The position numbers were made by a program, and so were the translations under genes. Shown here in pieces: positions 35,999 to 45,074 of a DNA stretch of 64,000 nt. The notes under the pieces are model-generated. The model was given only the letters and a program-made list of their open reading frames with translations. It made no database searches and was not told where the DNA came from. The number at the start of each line of letters is the position of its first letter. Within the stretch, counting starts at the first letter, position 1. The DNA is from Aestuariivita sp. (GTDB lineage Bacteria; Pseudomonadota; Alphaproteobacteria; Rhodobacterales; Rhodobacteraceae), in contig JAGYKE010000005.1 in assembly GCA_018401465.1 (NCBI GenBank), positions 806,001 through 870,000 of the forward strand, written 5' to 3'.

Positions 35999-36259
35999 GA
36001 CATCGATGGTCTCGCGGGCACGCGCCAGATCCCAAGCCCGCTGGAGGTTCATCCAGTACTCCGGCGTCGTCGAAAAAAAGCGCGCCAAGCGCATAGCCGT
36101 ATCAACCGTGATGGCGGTCTGGCCTTTGACAAGGCGCTCGATCCGGGTGCGCGGCACGCCAAGCTTTGCGGCAAGGGTGATTGCGCTCATATCGAGTGGG
36201 GTCAGGTACAGCTCGGTCAGAACTTCGCCCGGGTGGGATGGATTGGTCATGAGATTCAC
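35969..36259 (-). CDS. higA: HigA family addiction-module antitoxin
   Basis: A DNA-binding antitoxin of about 96 residues. The helix-turn-helix is ITLAAKLGVPRTRIERLVKG, followed by QTAITVDTAMRLARFFSTTP, the classic HigA pattern; HPGEVLTELYL at the N-terminus is also diagnostic. The GTG at 36259 has AGGAGG seven bases upstream, whereas the ATG at 36250 is 16 bases away, so the GTG is preferred. It follows higB (toxin-first order) and its end overlaps the tail chaperone extension on the other strand. Confidence 0.9.
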   Translation of the reverse strand: MNLMTNPSHPGEVLTELYLTPLDMSAITLAAKLGVPRTRIERLVKGQTAITVDTAMRLARFFSTTPEYWMNLQRAWDLARARETIDVSGIKPLEAA

Positions 36260-36270
36260 GTTGTGCCCTC

Positions 36271-36552
36271 CTAGTGATAGTCCACGATCTCGACCTGTGC
36301 AGGTCCTTGATCGGTCCAGATGAAACAGATGCGCCATTGTCCGTTGATGCGCACCGAATGTTGTCCCGCGCGATCCCCGCTCAGGGCTTCGAGATGATTG
36401 CCCGGCGGAAACCGTAAATCTTCGAGCATGACCGCTGCATCGAGTGCCGAAAGCATGGCGCGCGTGCGTTTAACGATGTCGGCTGGAAAGCCTTTGCCAA
36501 AGCGATCCTGAACCGCTTCAGCGGCAAGCTTTCCACGTGTGCTGACGATCAT
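36271..36552 (-). CDS. higB: HigB (RelE-like) toxin
   Basis: A 93-residue RelE-fold ribosome-dependent mRNA endonuclease. LRFPPGNHLEALSGDRAGQH is followed by SVRINGQWRICFIW, the typical HigB core with basic catalytic residues, and the end QVEIVDYH is the usual C-terminus. It is first in a toxin-antitoxin pair with higA, 11 bases upstream of it, encoded against the direction of the tail operon. Confidence 0.92.
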   Translation of the reverse strand: MIVSTRGKLAAEAVQDRFGKGFPADIVKRTRAMLSALDAAVMLEDLRFPPGNHLEALSGDRAGQHSVRINGQWRICFIWTDQGPAQVEIVDYH

Positions 36553-36559
36553 GCCGCTA

Positions 36560-36578
36560 TGTATCACGCCATGATACA
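36560..36578. promoter_or_regulatory. HigA operator candidate upstream of higB
   Basis: Inverted repeat TGTATCA-CGCCA-TGATACA in the 43-base gap between higB and the tape measure gene. On the minus strand TTGCAA and ATACAT, 16 bases apart, give a reasonable -35/-10 pair overlapping the repeat, as expected for autorepression by the toxin-antitoxin complex. Confidence 0.65.
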
Positions 36579-36595
36579 CTTTGCAAGGATGCCTT

Positions 36596-39016
36596 ATGGC
36601 AGAGAAAAAGGTCTCCGTCCGCCTCTCCGCGACCGGCGGCCGACAGGTGCGTGCCGAACTGGAAGGTGTCGGCGAGGCTGGTGCCCGTGGCATGGGGCGT
36701 CTCTCGCGCGAGCTGGACCAGGCCAATGCGCGCATGGCGGCTTTTGTGCGCCGGGCGCGGATCGCGGCGACCGCTGCTGCTGCTGCTGTTGCAGCGGCGG
36801 GCATCGGAATGGTGCGCAACGGATTACAGGTGGTTGATGCGCAGGCCAAGCTCGCGGCCTCGCTTGACACAAGCGTGGCTTCGATCCAGGTGCTCGAGCG
36901 CGCGGGCGATCTCGCAGGCGTATCGATGGGCCAGATCGAGCAGGCCACGATGCAATTGACGCGGCGGCTTTCGCAGGCGGCCTCTGGCACTGGTCCCGCC
37001 GTTTCCGCGCTGAACCGCTTGAGCGTGTCCGCAGCAGAGCTGCAGCGCCTGCCACTCGATGAGCGTATTGCGCTGATCCAGGACCGCCTGGCCGATATGG
37101 TCCCGGAAGCCGAGCGCGCAGCCGTAGCCGCCCAGCTCTTCGGCGATCGGGCCGCCCTTGTGTTCACCCGCATCGACAGCGCCACCCTGCGCCAGGCCAA
37201 TCAGGACCTGATCGATTTCGGGGTGATTGTGTCCGATCAGGATGCAGGCCAGATCGAGCGCACCAATGATGCGATCTCGCGTCTAGGGCTTTTGTGGCGC
37301 GGGGCCTCCAGCCAGCTCGCCGTTGCAGTCGCCCCTGCTATCGAGGCGGTCGTCGAGGGGCTCGCGCGCATCGCCAATGTAAATGGCCCCTTGGGCCAGT
37401 CGATCCGGCTGGTCTTCGACAATCTCGGGCGGCTCGCCAGCACGGCTGTGGCCTTTGCAGGATTCTTGGCCGGACGTTGGGTGGCGGGCGTACTGGCCGC
37501 TACGCTTTCGGTGCGCGGGCTCGCCACTACGCTGGTGGTCCTCAGAGGCGCGTTGATCCGGACTGGAATTGGCGCGCTGATCGTGGGTGCCGGCGAGCTG
37601 GTTTATTGGTTCACCCGGTTGGCCTCCGGCGCAGGCGGCTTCGGCGAAGCCATGGGCCTCTTGAAGGACGTCGCAGTCGAGGTCTGGGACCGGATCAAGA
37701 TGGGTGCCGGGGCCGCGGGGGCAGCAGCCACGGCGATGTTCTACGATCTGAAGGCCGATGCCGCTTCCGGCATGGCCGGGGCCATCGAGAGTGTCGTGGC
37801 TTTTGGCAACACCACCGCCAACACCTTCGAGGGCGCGCTTCTCGCCGTGCGCGAGATCTGGTCGCGCTTGCCGGATGTGATCGGGGATCTGGTCTTCTCT
37901 GCGGCCAACCGCATGCTCGACGGGATCGAGGCCATGCTGAACGGCGCAATCCGCAGGATCGACGCATTTACTGGCCGCATCCGCGATGCGCTGGCGGCTG
38001 TCGGGATCGAGACCACCTTTGGTCAGATCGGCGAAATCAATCTCGGTGACATCCCCAACCCCTTCGCAGGCGCCTCCGCAGATGCCGGAACGGCTGCGGC
38101 AGAGGCGTTTCGCCGAGCCTTCGAGGACAACCCGCTTACTGTTCCCGACCTTGGGCTCGACGCAATCGCCGCCGAGGCGCTGGCCACTGCGAACACCTAC
38201 AGTCAGGCGGCTAGCGATCTCGCCAATGGCGCGACGGCGCCGCTCACCTCCTGGGGCGCGCTTCGTGACGCCGTTGCGGGCACCGGCGAAGAAGGCGCGG
38301 CGGCGCTGGATGAGGCGACTGTCTCAGCAGATCGGTTATCGGATGCCATGGGGCGTGCGGGAGGGGCTGCGGGCAGCGCCGGGGATCGTATCGCAACCGG
38401 TTGGCGTGCAGTGTCGGAATCTCTTCAAGCCTATGCCACGGATGCGCTGAACTGGGGCAAGGGTCTCGGCGAAACCCTGACCGGTGCCTTCAGTGGCGCC
38501 GAAAGCGCGTTCCGCAGCTTCGTCGAGACCGGCAAGTTCGACTTCAAGGGCCTCGTGCGCTCGATCCTGGCGGACCTTGCGGTCCTGTCGTTCAAGCGCG
38601 CGGTGCTGGGGCCCATCGCCTCGGCGCTCTCTGGCATCTTTGGAGCCGGGTCCGTCGCGGCCGCCGTCTCGCACAGCGGTGGCATCGTTGGGCTGTCAGG
38701 CCACACGCGGCGGGTGCCTGCGTGGGCCTTCGCTGCGGCGCCGCGGATGCATTCCGGCGGTTGGGCTGGTCTCCGCCCCGACGAGGTCCCGACGATCCTG
38801 CAGCGTGGGGAACGGGTGCTCAACCGGCGCGAGGCAGCTGACTATGGCCGAGGCGGCAGCATTGGCGCGGGCGTCACCGTGAACATCGACGCGCGCGGGG
38901 CGCAGATGGGTGTGGCCGAGCAGATCGACGCGCGCCTGCGGGCGGCCATCCCGGAAATCGCCCGCATTGCCAAGGAGAGCGTGGCCGATGGCCGGCGCCG
39001 GGGTCAGGTGATCTGA
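36596..39016 (+). CDS. Phage tail tape measure protein
   Basis: An 806-residue tape measure protein that sets tail length and lies inside the tube. The N-terminus is helical and Ala-rich (AATAAAAAVAAAGIGMVRNG). Long coiled and hydrophobic stretches follow. The C-terminus has the lambda-type block VPAWAFAAAPRMHSGGW followed by EVPTILQRGERVLNRREA. The ATG at 36596 has AAGGA upstream. Despite the inserted higBA pair directly upstream, the gene is intact. Confidence 0.88.
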   Translation: MAEKKVSVRLSATGGRQVRAELEGVGEAGARGMGRLSRELDQANARMAAFVRRARIAATAAAAAVAAAGIGMVRNGLQVVDAQAKLAASLDTSVASIQVLERAGDLAGVSMGQIEQATMQLTRRLSQAASGTGPAVSALNRLSVSAAELQRLPLDERIALIQDRLADMVPEAERAAVAAQLFGDRAALVFTRIDSATLRQANQDLIDFGVIVSDQDAGQIERTNDAISRLGLLWRGASSQLAVAVAPAIEAVVEGLARIANVNGPLGQSIRLVFDNLGRLASTAVAFAGFLAGRWVAGVLAATLSVRGLATTLVVLRGALIRTGIGALIVGAGELVYWFTRLASGAGGFGEAMGLLKDVAVEVWDRIKMGAGAAGAAATAMFYDLKADAASGMAGAIESVVAFGNTTANTFEGALLAVREIWSRLPDVIGDLVFSAANRMLDGIEAMLNGAIRRIDAFTGRIRDALAAVGIETTFGQIGEINLGDIPNPFAGASADAGTAAAEAFRRAFEDNPLTVPDLGLDAIAAEALATANTYSQAASDLANGATAPLTSWGALRDAVAGTGEEGAAALDEATVSADRLSDAMGRAGGAAGSAGDRIATGWRAVSESLQAYATDALNWGKGLGETLTGAFSGAESAFRSFVETGKFDFKGLVRSILADLAVLSFKRAVLGPIASALSGIFGAGSVAAAVSHSGGIVGLSGHTRRVPAWAFAAAPRMHSGGWAGLRPDEVPTILQRGERVLNRREAADYGRGGSIGAGVTVNIDARGAQMGVAEQIDARLRAAIPEIARIAKESVADGRRRGQVI

Positions 39017-39017
39017 G

Positions 39018-39605
39018 ATGACGATTCCGATCTTGCCCCTGACGCTCGTGTCCTCGCTCGAGCGGCGGCTGGTTACGTCTGTGGCGGAGGCACGTTCACC
39101 CTTCACTGGCACGTCCCAAATCCAGGACTGGGGAGCGTCGTGGTGGGAGTACCAGATCGAGATGGCGGTGACCCAAGGGGCCAAGGCCCGTCGGCTTTCG
39201 GCCTTCTTCACCGCTCTTGGTGGATTGCGAAGCCGGTTCCTGTTCCCCGATCCGTCGATCGAGGTGCCGGTGGCGGCGGGCAATCCGTATGTCACCGAGG
39301 CGCAAGTCGCAGGGGCATCCACCCTTCGCACGGCTGGCTGGGGGCTTGGGCTTCGCGCAGGGGATTTCTTCCAGCTGGGCGGAGATGCGACCACACGGCT
39401 CTATCAGCTGACGGCGGATGTGACGCTTTTGGGCAGCGAGGCGACGCTCGCCTTCGTGCCGCCGCTTCGGGCTTCCGTGCCGGTCGGCACGTTGCTCGGC
39501 CTTGATGCCCCGTCGGTCCTGTTGCGGCTGACGGCCCCGGTCCCCTCGGTCATCGGCCGTGCGGATCAGCACCGCTTCACGATCTCCGCCCGCGAAGCCC
39601 TTTAA
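39018..39605 (+). CDS. Distal tail (tip) protein, by position
   Basis: A 195-residue protein one base after the tape measure stop. SRFLFPDPSIEVPVAAG and FFQLGGDATTRLYQLTADVT appear in analogous proteins following tape measure genes in rhodobacterial siphophages and resemble the distal-tail/gpM-type role. Function is inferred from gene order rather than from motifs. Confidence 0.65.
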   Translation: MTIPILPLTLVSSLERRLVTSVAEARSPFTGTSQIQDWGASWWEYQIEMAVTQGAKARRLSAFFTALGGLRSRFLFPDPSIEVPVAAGNPYVTEAQVAGASTLRTAGWGLGLRAGDFFQLGGDATTRLYQLTADVTLLGSEATLAFVPPLRASVPVGTLLGLDAPSVLLRLTAPVPSVIGRADQHRFTISAREAL

Positions 39606-39621
39606 CCAGTGAGGCCCTCTC

Positions 39622-40182
39622 ATGAGCCGCGATCTCACCGTCGCCTTCACCACAGCGCTCGCCGATCAAAGCCTCCGGCCGGTCATCTTTTTTGAGGGTC
39701 AGTTCGCCACGGGCTGGGTCCGGATCTGGTCTGGAATGGGAGAAGTCAGCTGGAACGGGGAGACCTGGGCGGGGGCTGGGTCGCTCCTGGGCCTCGGCTC
39801 CATCGACGAAACCGGAGAAGTCGTGGCCGGTGGAACGGCCGTGTCGCTTTCCGGCGTGCCACTGGATCTCGTGCAAATGGCAATCGATGAAGCGCGCCAG
39901 GGCCTGCCGGGCCGGATCTGGCTGGGGCTTCTGGCCGAGAATGGCAGCATCATCGCCGATCCGGTTCAGGCCTTCTCGGGCCGGCTCGATGTCCCTGAAA
40001 TCAAGGATGACGCCGACACCTGCACGATCACGATCAGTTACGAGAGCAGGCTGATCGACCTGACCGTGGCGCGGACCTGGCGCTACACCCATGAAAGCCA
40101 GCAGGTCTTGTTCCCGGGCGATCTTGGATTTGAATACGTCACCGCGATCCAGGACCGCGAAATCACCTGGGGGAGGGGATGA
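39622..40182 (+). CDS. Tail hub-type protein, by position
   Basis: A 186-residue protein ending YTHESQQVLFPGDLGFEYVT, close to the C-terminus common in small hub/tail-tip proteins of alphaproteobacterial phages (DUF2163/gpL-like position). It lacks the cysteines that coordinate an iron-sulfur cluster in lambda gpL. It is complete; the vapBC pair begins just downstream on the other strand. Confidence 0.62.
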   Translation: MSRDLTVAFTTALADQSLRPVIFFEGQFATGWVRIWSGMGEVSWNGETWAGAGSLLGLGSIDETGEVVAGGTAVSLSGVPLDLVQMAIDEARQGLPGRIWLGLLAENGSIIADPVQAFSGRLDVPEIKDDADTCTITISYESRLIDLTVARTWRYTHESQQVLFPGDLGFEYVTAIQDREITWGRG

Positions 40183-40189
40183 GAGAAGG

Positions 40190-40588
40190 TCAGAGGATGA
40201 ATGGGTTCACGATTTTGAGACGGCCCTCGATCAAGAGGCCATGATGCATGTCTTCGGAGTAGAGCGTGGTGCACTCATTCTGCAGCGCGGCAGCGACGAT
40301 CATGGCGTCATAGACTGCAAGTCCATATCGCTCACCGAGAGCCCTCCCAATCTCATGAGTAGATGACGTCAGGGCTACGACAGGGCACAGGGTGCAAATG
40401 TCATCCAGGAATAGCCCGGCGTCCTGCCAGGACAGACCTGCCTTCCGAATGCAATTGGCGAGGGTTTCGTTGAGAACCTGAACGCTGATCATTCCGCCTC
40501 GAGCAACGAGATTTTCGGCGATCTCGGCTTTTGGCCCGTTGTCGAGAAGGTAAAGAATGATGTTTGTGTCGAGAAACTCAGCGCTCAT
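40190..40588 (-). CDS. vapC: PIN-domain toxin (VapC-like)
   Basis: A 132-residue PIN-domain ribonuclease. FLDTNIILYLLD supplies the first Asp, SVQVLNETLANC the Glu, and YDAMIVAAALQNEC followed by YSEDMHHG the remaining acidic residues. The start overlaps the end of the antitoxin by 11 bases. It is encoded against the tail operon between the hub-like gene and the peptidase-like gene. Confidence 0.9.
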   Translation of the reverse strand: MSAEFLDTNIILYLLDNGPKAEIAENLVARGGMISVQVLNETLANCIRKAGLSWQDAGLFLDDICTLCPVVALTSSTHEIGRALGERYGLAVYDAMIVAAALQNECTTLYSEDMHHGLLIEGRLKIVNPFIL

Positions 40589-40808
40589 GTGCTTCTTCAC
40601 GGCCGAGGCGGTCTGCAGTGGACAGACGCCCGCGGAACTGCCGCAACGAGGCCAGCACCTCTTCGGGGCGCTTGCGACGGGCAATGGCAAGACCGCCGGT
40701 TTCGACTGCATGTATCTCGATGTCATCACCTTCGCGGAGGCCAAGCTTGCGCACGAGCTCCGCGGGAAGGCGAACGGCTAGGGAATTTCCCCATTTGGCG
40801 ACGTGCAT
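40578..40808 (-). CDS. vapB: AbrB/MazE-type antitoxin (VapB-like)
   Basis: A 76-residue swapped-hairpin DNA-binding protein: MHVAKWGNSLAVRLPAELVR followed by KLGLREGDDIEIHAV is the classic SpoVT/AbrB N-terminus of VapB/MazE antitoxins. The tail contacts the toxin. GAGGGGGT lies eight bases before the ATG. Antitoxin-first order with overlapping toxin is standard for vapBC. Confidence 0.9.
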   Translation of the reverse strand: MHVAKWGNSLAVRLPAELVRKLGLREGDDIEIHAVETGGLAIARRKRPEEVLASLRQFRGRLSTADRLGREEAHER

Positions 40809-40910
40809 AATTTTACCCCCTCTGGGCGCGGATAGACGTTTTGGAAATGTATATCTTTCGGAGCGCGTCCGCAAGCGAGTGGACCAAGATCCCTGAAAGG
40901 ACAGACACTC

Positions 40911-41318
40911 ATGCCCCGCGTTGACCACTGGGAGTGCCTGCTCGCGGCGGCGATCGATACGGCACGGGCAAAGCCTTTCGTCTGGGGTGTCCACGACTGC
41001 CCCATCTTTGCTTTTGAAACGCGCATGATCCTGACTGGCGGCGAGGACATCGCGGCCCTTTGGCGGGGGCGCTACACAACAGCCCTCGGTGGCGAGCGTG
41101 TGATGCGCCGCCTCGGCTGGGCCTCGCTCGAGGACATGGGGCGCGCGTTGCTGGGTGAACCTAAACAATCCGTCCTTCTCGCCCAACGGGGCGACATCGT
41201 TCTGGCCGATACCGGCCTCGGCTTCGGCATTTGCAACGGGGCCAGAGCTGTCGGCATGGCACCAGAGGGCCTCGTGACCTTACCGCTCACCTCTTGCCGG
41301 CTCACTTGGCATGTTTGA
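40911..41318 (+). CDS. Phage tail peptidase-like protein (DUF6950 type)
   Basis: A 135-residue protein. PFVWGVHDCPIFAFETRMIL near residue 24 resembles the Cys-containing active-site helix of NlpC/P60 peptidases (W-x-x-x-D-C-x-x-F-A), and GDIVLADTGLGFGICNGARA resembles the later His/strand region. Position between hub and J-like genes equals the NlpC/P60 peptidase of lambda (gpK) and of gene transfer agents. Enzymatic activity is inference. Confidence 0.65.
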   Translation: MPRVDHWECLLAAAIDTARAKPFVWGVHDCPIFAFETRMILTGGEDIAALWRGRYTTALGGERVMRRLGWASLEDMGRALLGEPKQSVLLAQRGDIVLADTGLGFGICNGARAVGMAPEGLVTLPLTSCRLTWHV

Positions 41319-41601
41319 GATCTCTGTTGAGAAAAGGGCGCGACCCAGGCCGCTTCGCCCGGGCCGCGCAAAAGGACTAACGTGAACCCGGCGGGTCGGC
41401 AGCATGGATGCTGCACGGTCCAACGTCGCCCTTATTCGGCAACTCGATGTCAGATCGGGCCATAGTTTCGTCGCTCCACTGGTTCTGTGAACGAGCTTTG
41501 CTTCAAAGAAAGCATGGCTCTGATCTCTTTCTTGTCAACAGCGCTGCGAGTAATCCGCCTCTGGCCGAGACGGAAAAGCGCTTCCAATATCGGACCCTCG
41601 C

Positions 41602-44148
41602 ATGCCCTTCATCGTGACAGCCGTCACCGCGATCGCAGGGGCGATCAGTGGCGTTCTGGCGGCGGGCGGGATTGGTGCGGCACTTCTGCGGATCGGCGGC
41701 ACGCTCTTGCTGTCCACCGCGGCGCAGGCCCTGATGCCAAAACCGCAGACCACGATGCAGCCGCGGACGGTGACGATCCGCGAGCCGGTGGTGCCGCGCG
41801 ATCTGGTCTACGGGCGCACCCGCAAGGGCGGGGTCATCGTCTTTCTGCATTCCTCTGGGTCGGACAACAGGTTCCTTGATCTGGTGATCGTGCTGGCCAC
41901 GCATCGGGTCAGATCCATCGGGGCCATCTACTTCGAGGGGGAGATGGCTTTGGACGCGGACGGTGTCGCTCAGGACCGCTGGGCCGGAAAGGTTCTCGTC
42001 GAGAAGGCGCTTGGACTGCCGGAGCAGGCGGCCTTTGCGGGGCTGCGGGAAGACGCGTCGGACAAATGGACGGAGAACCATCGCCTGCGCGGCTGCGCGG
42101 CCATCCGGCTGCGACTGACCTATGACCAGAATGCCTTCCCGAGCGGGATCCCGAACATCACGGTCGATCTGGAGGGCAAGGATGACATCTGGGACCCGCG
42201 GACCCAAACCGCAGTCTATTCCGAGAACCCCGCCCTTTGCCTTGCCGATTACATGGCCAATCCAACCTGGGGCATCGGCGCACGCATTGGCGAGCCGGAC
42301 GGGATCGACGAGATGTCGCTCGTCGAGGCCGCCAACATCTGCGACGAGACTGTCCCCCTCGCCGGTGGTGGATCCGAGCCGCGCTATGCCTGCAACGGGG
42401 TGATCACGCTTTCCGAGGTCCCGAAGACGATCATTGAGGGCATGCTCTCGTCCTTCGCCGGCCGCTGTGCCTTCTCGGGCGGGTCCTGGCGCATCCACGC
42501 GGGGGCTTGGCGCGCGCCTGACGTAGCGCTCACCTCGGACCATGTCCGCGAGGGTGGGCTGACCTTGGCCACCCGCGTGACGATGTCGTCGAACTTCAAC
42601 GGCGTGCGTGGCCAGTTCGTCAGCCCCGAGAATGACTGGCAGCCGGATGACTTCCCGGCCTACGCCTCGGATGTTTACCTGGCCGAGGACGGCGGCGAGC
42701 AGAAATGGCGCGACATCTCGCTGCCGTTCACGATCTCGGCCGCCATGGCGCAGCGGCTTGCGAAGATCGAACTCGAGCGTGCGCGTCGGCAGATGACGGT
42801 CCGGCTGTCGGGCAAGCTCTCCGCCTGGGCCGCGACGGTGGGCGATATGGTTACACTGTCCTATGCGCGCTGGGGCTTTGCGGCGAAACCCTTCGAGGTT
42901 CACGGGGTCAGCCTTGATCTGACAGCGTCGGGCGACGGGGCACTTCTGTTGCCAGAACTCGTCCTGCGCGAGACCTCGCCGCTCGTTTATGACTGGTCGG
43001 CGTCCGAGCAGCAGATCTACGCTGCCGCCCCGCGCACGCGCCTGCCTTCGGCGTTCGATCTTCCGGCCCCGGGGCGTCCGGAGATCTCCGAGAGCCTTTA
43101 TGTCACCCGCGATGGTGGGGGTGCGAAGGTGCTTGTGACGGTGACATGGGCGCCTGCGGCATCTGCCTTTGTGGCGCTCTACCAGATCGAGGCCCGTCGC
43201 GATGGCGGGCCTTGGATGGATCATGGCCGTCAGGCGGGCACACGCCTCGAGATCCGCGACGCCAGCCCCGGCCTTTGGGAGATCCGTGTGAAGGCCCTCT
43301 CGGCCATGGGGGTGTCCTCGGAATGGCGGTCGCGGGAGGCAGAGGTGCTGGGACTGACTGCACCGCCGGTCGCGCTTGAGAATGTCACGCTGCAGGCGGC
43401 CGGGGGCCTTGCGATCCTGAAATGGGCCCGGGCCGCTGACCCGGATGTGCGGGTGGCGGGCAATATCGTGATCCGCCATGGCGGGGATATGCCTGCGACC
43501 TGGGCCAACAGCTATTCGATGGACCGGGTGGCGGGCTCCGAGGCAATTGCGGTGGTGCCGCTCAAGCCCGGGACCTATCTGCTCCGGGCCGAGGATAGTG
43601 GCGGGCGGCTGGGACCTGTGGCCGCGATCTCCACCAAGGGCGTGCAGGCCTTGGCCTTCGCGTCGGTGCAGAGACTGCAGGCGGATGATCAGTTTGGCGG
43701 GGTGCGCACGGGTCTGGTGTTGGGACCGGCGGGGCTGCAGCTGGCAAGCGCGATCGACGAGACCGGTGTGCCATATGTGCAGGGCCACGAGGGCCTCTAC
43801 GAGTTCGGCGCGGGGATGGATTTTGGTGTGGTGCGCCGGGTGCGGTTGCGCAGCGAGATCCGGGTTGCGGTTCTGGCGCTGCTGGACCGCATCGATGCGC
43901 GGCCGGAGCCGATCGACACCTGGGCCGATTTTGATGGCACCGAGGGTTCCCGGACCGATGTGGTTCTCGAGGTTCGTGAAACCGATGACGATCCGACGGG
44001 TGCCCCGGTGTGGTCGGAGTGGGGGCGGATCGACAATCATGAGATCGAGGCGCGTGCCATCGAGGCGCGTGCCTGGCTCAGAACGGACGACGCGGCCTAC
44101 ACGCCCGTCGTCTCGCGGCTCAGACTTCATGCGGACGAGGTGATCTGA
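41602..44148 (+). CDS. Phage host-specificity / tail tip attachment protein (J-like)
   Basis: An 848-residue protein starting with a hydrophobic segment (MPFIVTAVTAIAGAISGVLA), then a tail-hub domain (VPRDLVYGRTRKGGVIVF; DIWDPRTQTAVYSENPALCL) and fibronectin-III-like repeats (about 490-680: APPVALENVTLQAAGG). Early in the sequence the motif LADYMANPTWGIG matches phage tip attachment proteins. It probably recognises the host surface. About 280 bases upstream hold no clear gene. ATGA overlaps the next gene. Confidence 0.85.
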   Translation: MPFIVTAVTAIAGAISGVLAAGGIGAALLRIGGTLLLSTAAQALMPKPQTTMQPRTVTIREPVVPRDLVYGRTRKGGVIVFLHSSGSDNRFLDLVIVLATHRVRSIGAIYFEGEMALDADGVAQDRWAGKVLVEKALGLPEQAAFAGLREDASDKWTENHRLRGCAAIRLRLTYDQNAFPSGIPNITVDLEGKDDIWDPRTQTAVYSENPALCLADYMANPTWGIGARIGEPDGIDEMSLVEAANICDETVPLAGGGSEPRYACNGVITLSEVPKTIIEGMLSSFAGRCAFSGGSWRIHAGAWRAPDVALTSDHVREGGLTLATRVTMSSNFNGVRGQFVSPENDWQPDDFPAYASDVYLAEDGGEQKWRDISLPFTISAAMAQRLAKIELERARRQMTVRLSGKLSAWAATVGDMVTLSYARWGFAAKPFEVHGVSLDLTASGDGALLLPELVLRETSPLVYDWSASEQQIYAAAPRTRLPSAFDLPAPGRPEISESLYVTRDGGGAKVLVTVTWAPAASAFVALYQIEARRDGGPWMDHGRQAGTRLEIRDASPGLWEIRVKALSAMGVSSEWRSREAEVLGLTAPPVALENVTLQAAGGLAILKWARAADPDVRVAGNIVIRHGGDMPATWANSYSMDRVAGSEAIAVVPLKPGTYLLRAEDSGGRLGPVAAISTKGVQALAFASVQRLQADDQFGGVRTGLVLGPAGLQLASAIDETGVPYVQGHEGLYEFGAGMDFGVVRRVRLRSEIRVAVLALLDRIDARPEPIDTWADFDGTEGSRTDVVLEVRETDDDPTGAPVWSEWGRIDNHEIEARAIEARAWLRTDDAAYTPVVSRLRLHADEVI

Positions 44149-44378
44149 TGTCCCAGACCGGCAGTTACGTGATTGCCAATGACGCAGGTCTTGCTGTGCG
44201 CCAGCGGATCAATGAGGTGCTGGCCGCCCTGCAGTCGAGCAATGCAGGGGCGATAGCGCCCGTCGATACCCGTGCGGGCATGTTGTGGCTCGACACCAGC
44301 GGGACCACGGCAGTGCTGCGCATCCGCAGTGCAGCTGATGACGGTTGGGAGGATGTGCTTGATGGCGGCAGTTACTGA
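44148..44378 (+). CDS. Small tail-fibre-associated protein
   Basis: A 76-residue protein with YVIANDAGLAVRQRINEVLA and AGMLWLDTSGTTAVLRIRS. This pattern (random-coil N-terminus, a segment ending MLWLDTSG) is the usual N-terminal module of rhodobacterial phage tail fibre proteins, here as a stand-alone gene. It overlaps the J-like stop by one base. Confidence 0.62.
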   Translation: MSQTGSYVIANDAGLAVRQRINEVLAALQSSNAGAIAPVDTRAGMLWLDTSGTTAVLRIRSAADDGWEDVLDGGSY

Positions 44379-44401
44379 TCTGGGGGGCGGGTGAGACAGG
44401 C

Positions 44402-44713
44402 ATGGATGATCCGGGCTTCATCGAGACAATCGACCGTGTTTTTGGCGGGGCGCTGACCACGCTGATCGGAGCCTTCACGGGGCGGCTGATGTATCATTCC
44501 GGCGAGGTGAAACTCGGTCGGCGGCGGTTCTTCGGGCGCGAGCTGCTCTGGGAAATCCCCGTGGCGGTTGGCATGGCGCTGATCGGGGAGGCGGCGGCCA
44601 GCCATATCGGGCTGACGCAGCCGGTCTCGACCGGGTTTGTCGCCATGTTGGCCTATCTCGGGCCGCGCGGGGTGGAGGCGCTGCTGGCGGCCTGGCTTTG
44701 CCGTAAACGCTGA
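44402..44713 (+). CDS. Phage holin (LydA-type), candidate
   Basis: A 103-residue protein with three predicted hydrophobic segments (ALTTLIGAFTGRLMY, IPVAVGMALIGEAAASHIGL, STGFVAMLAYLGPRGVEALL). The ending GPRGVEALLAAWLCRKR resembles LydA-type holins. It lies 400 bases before the endolysin. Holins time the lysis by forming pores in the inner membrane. Confidence 0.65.
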   Translation: MDDPGFIETIDRVFGGALTTLIGAFTGRLMYHSGEVKLGRRRFFGRELLWEIPVAVGMALIGEAAASHIGLTQPVSTGFVAMLAYLGPRGVEALLAAWLCRKR

Positions 44714-44784
44714 TCGGGCTGGCCTCTTGCCGAGGCAGGTGGCCAAGCCATCTCTTGGTCAGGAATAGTCTATGGGAGCCGCCG

Positions 44785-45024
44785 ATGACGGATCTGAAGC
44801 AGATGCTTGATCAGGTATCGCGTTCTGCCGCGCCGGCGGATGTTCTGCGGGACCTGGTTCTGCAACATGACGGGTTCTGGTCGGTTCCGACGGAGATATC
44901 GGGACTGTTCGAGGTGCAACTGGCAGGCTTGGTCGGACTTGGTCCGTCTCCGGCGGCCGCGGCCGATGACTGGATCGTGCAAGCCCGTGCACGGGTGTTG
45001 AAACCCCTGCAAAGCTTGCTCTGA
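44785..45024 (+). CDS. Small phage protein of unknown function
   Basis: A 79-residue protein (MTDLKQMLDQVSRSAAPADV ... ARARVLKPLQSLL), probably helical and without membrane segments. It sits between holin and endolysin and could be a lysis-associated accessory or simply a hypothetical gene. GGAGCCGCC precedes the ATG. Confidence 0.5.
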   Translation: MTDLKQMLDQVSRSAAPADVLRDLVLQHDGFWSVPTEISGLFEVQLAGLVGLGPSPAAAADDWIVQARARVLKPLQSLL

Positions 45025-45074
45025 GACACTGGCCAGCTTGGCCTGACTTTCGAAAACTCTGGATCTGTAAACCA

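Noticed and set aside
36781-36800. Tandem gctgct repeats near the tape measure start as a variable microsatellite
   Set aside because: They encode the poly-Ala stretch expected in tape measure proteins, and the run is short; no evidence of phase variation.
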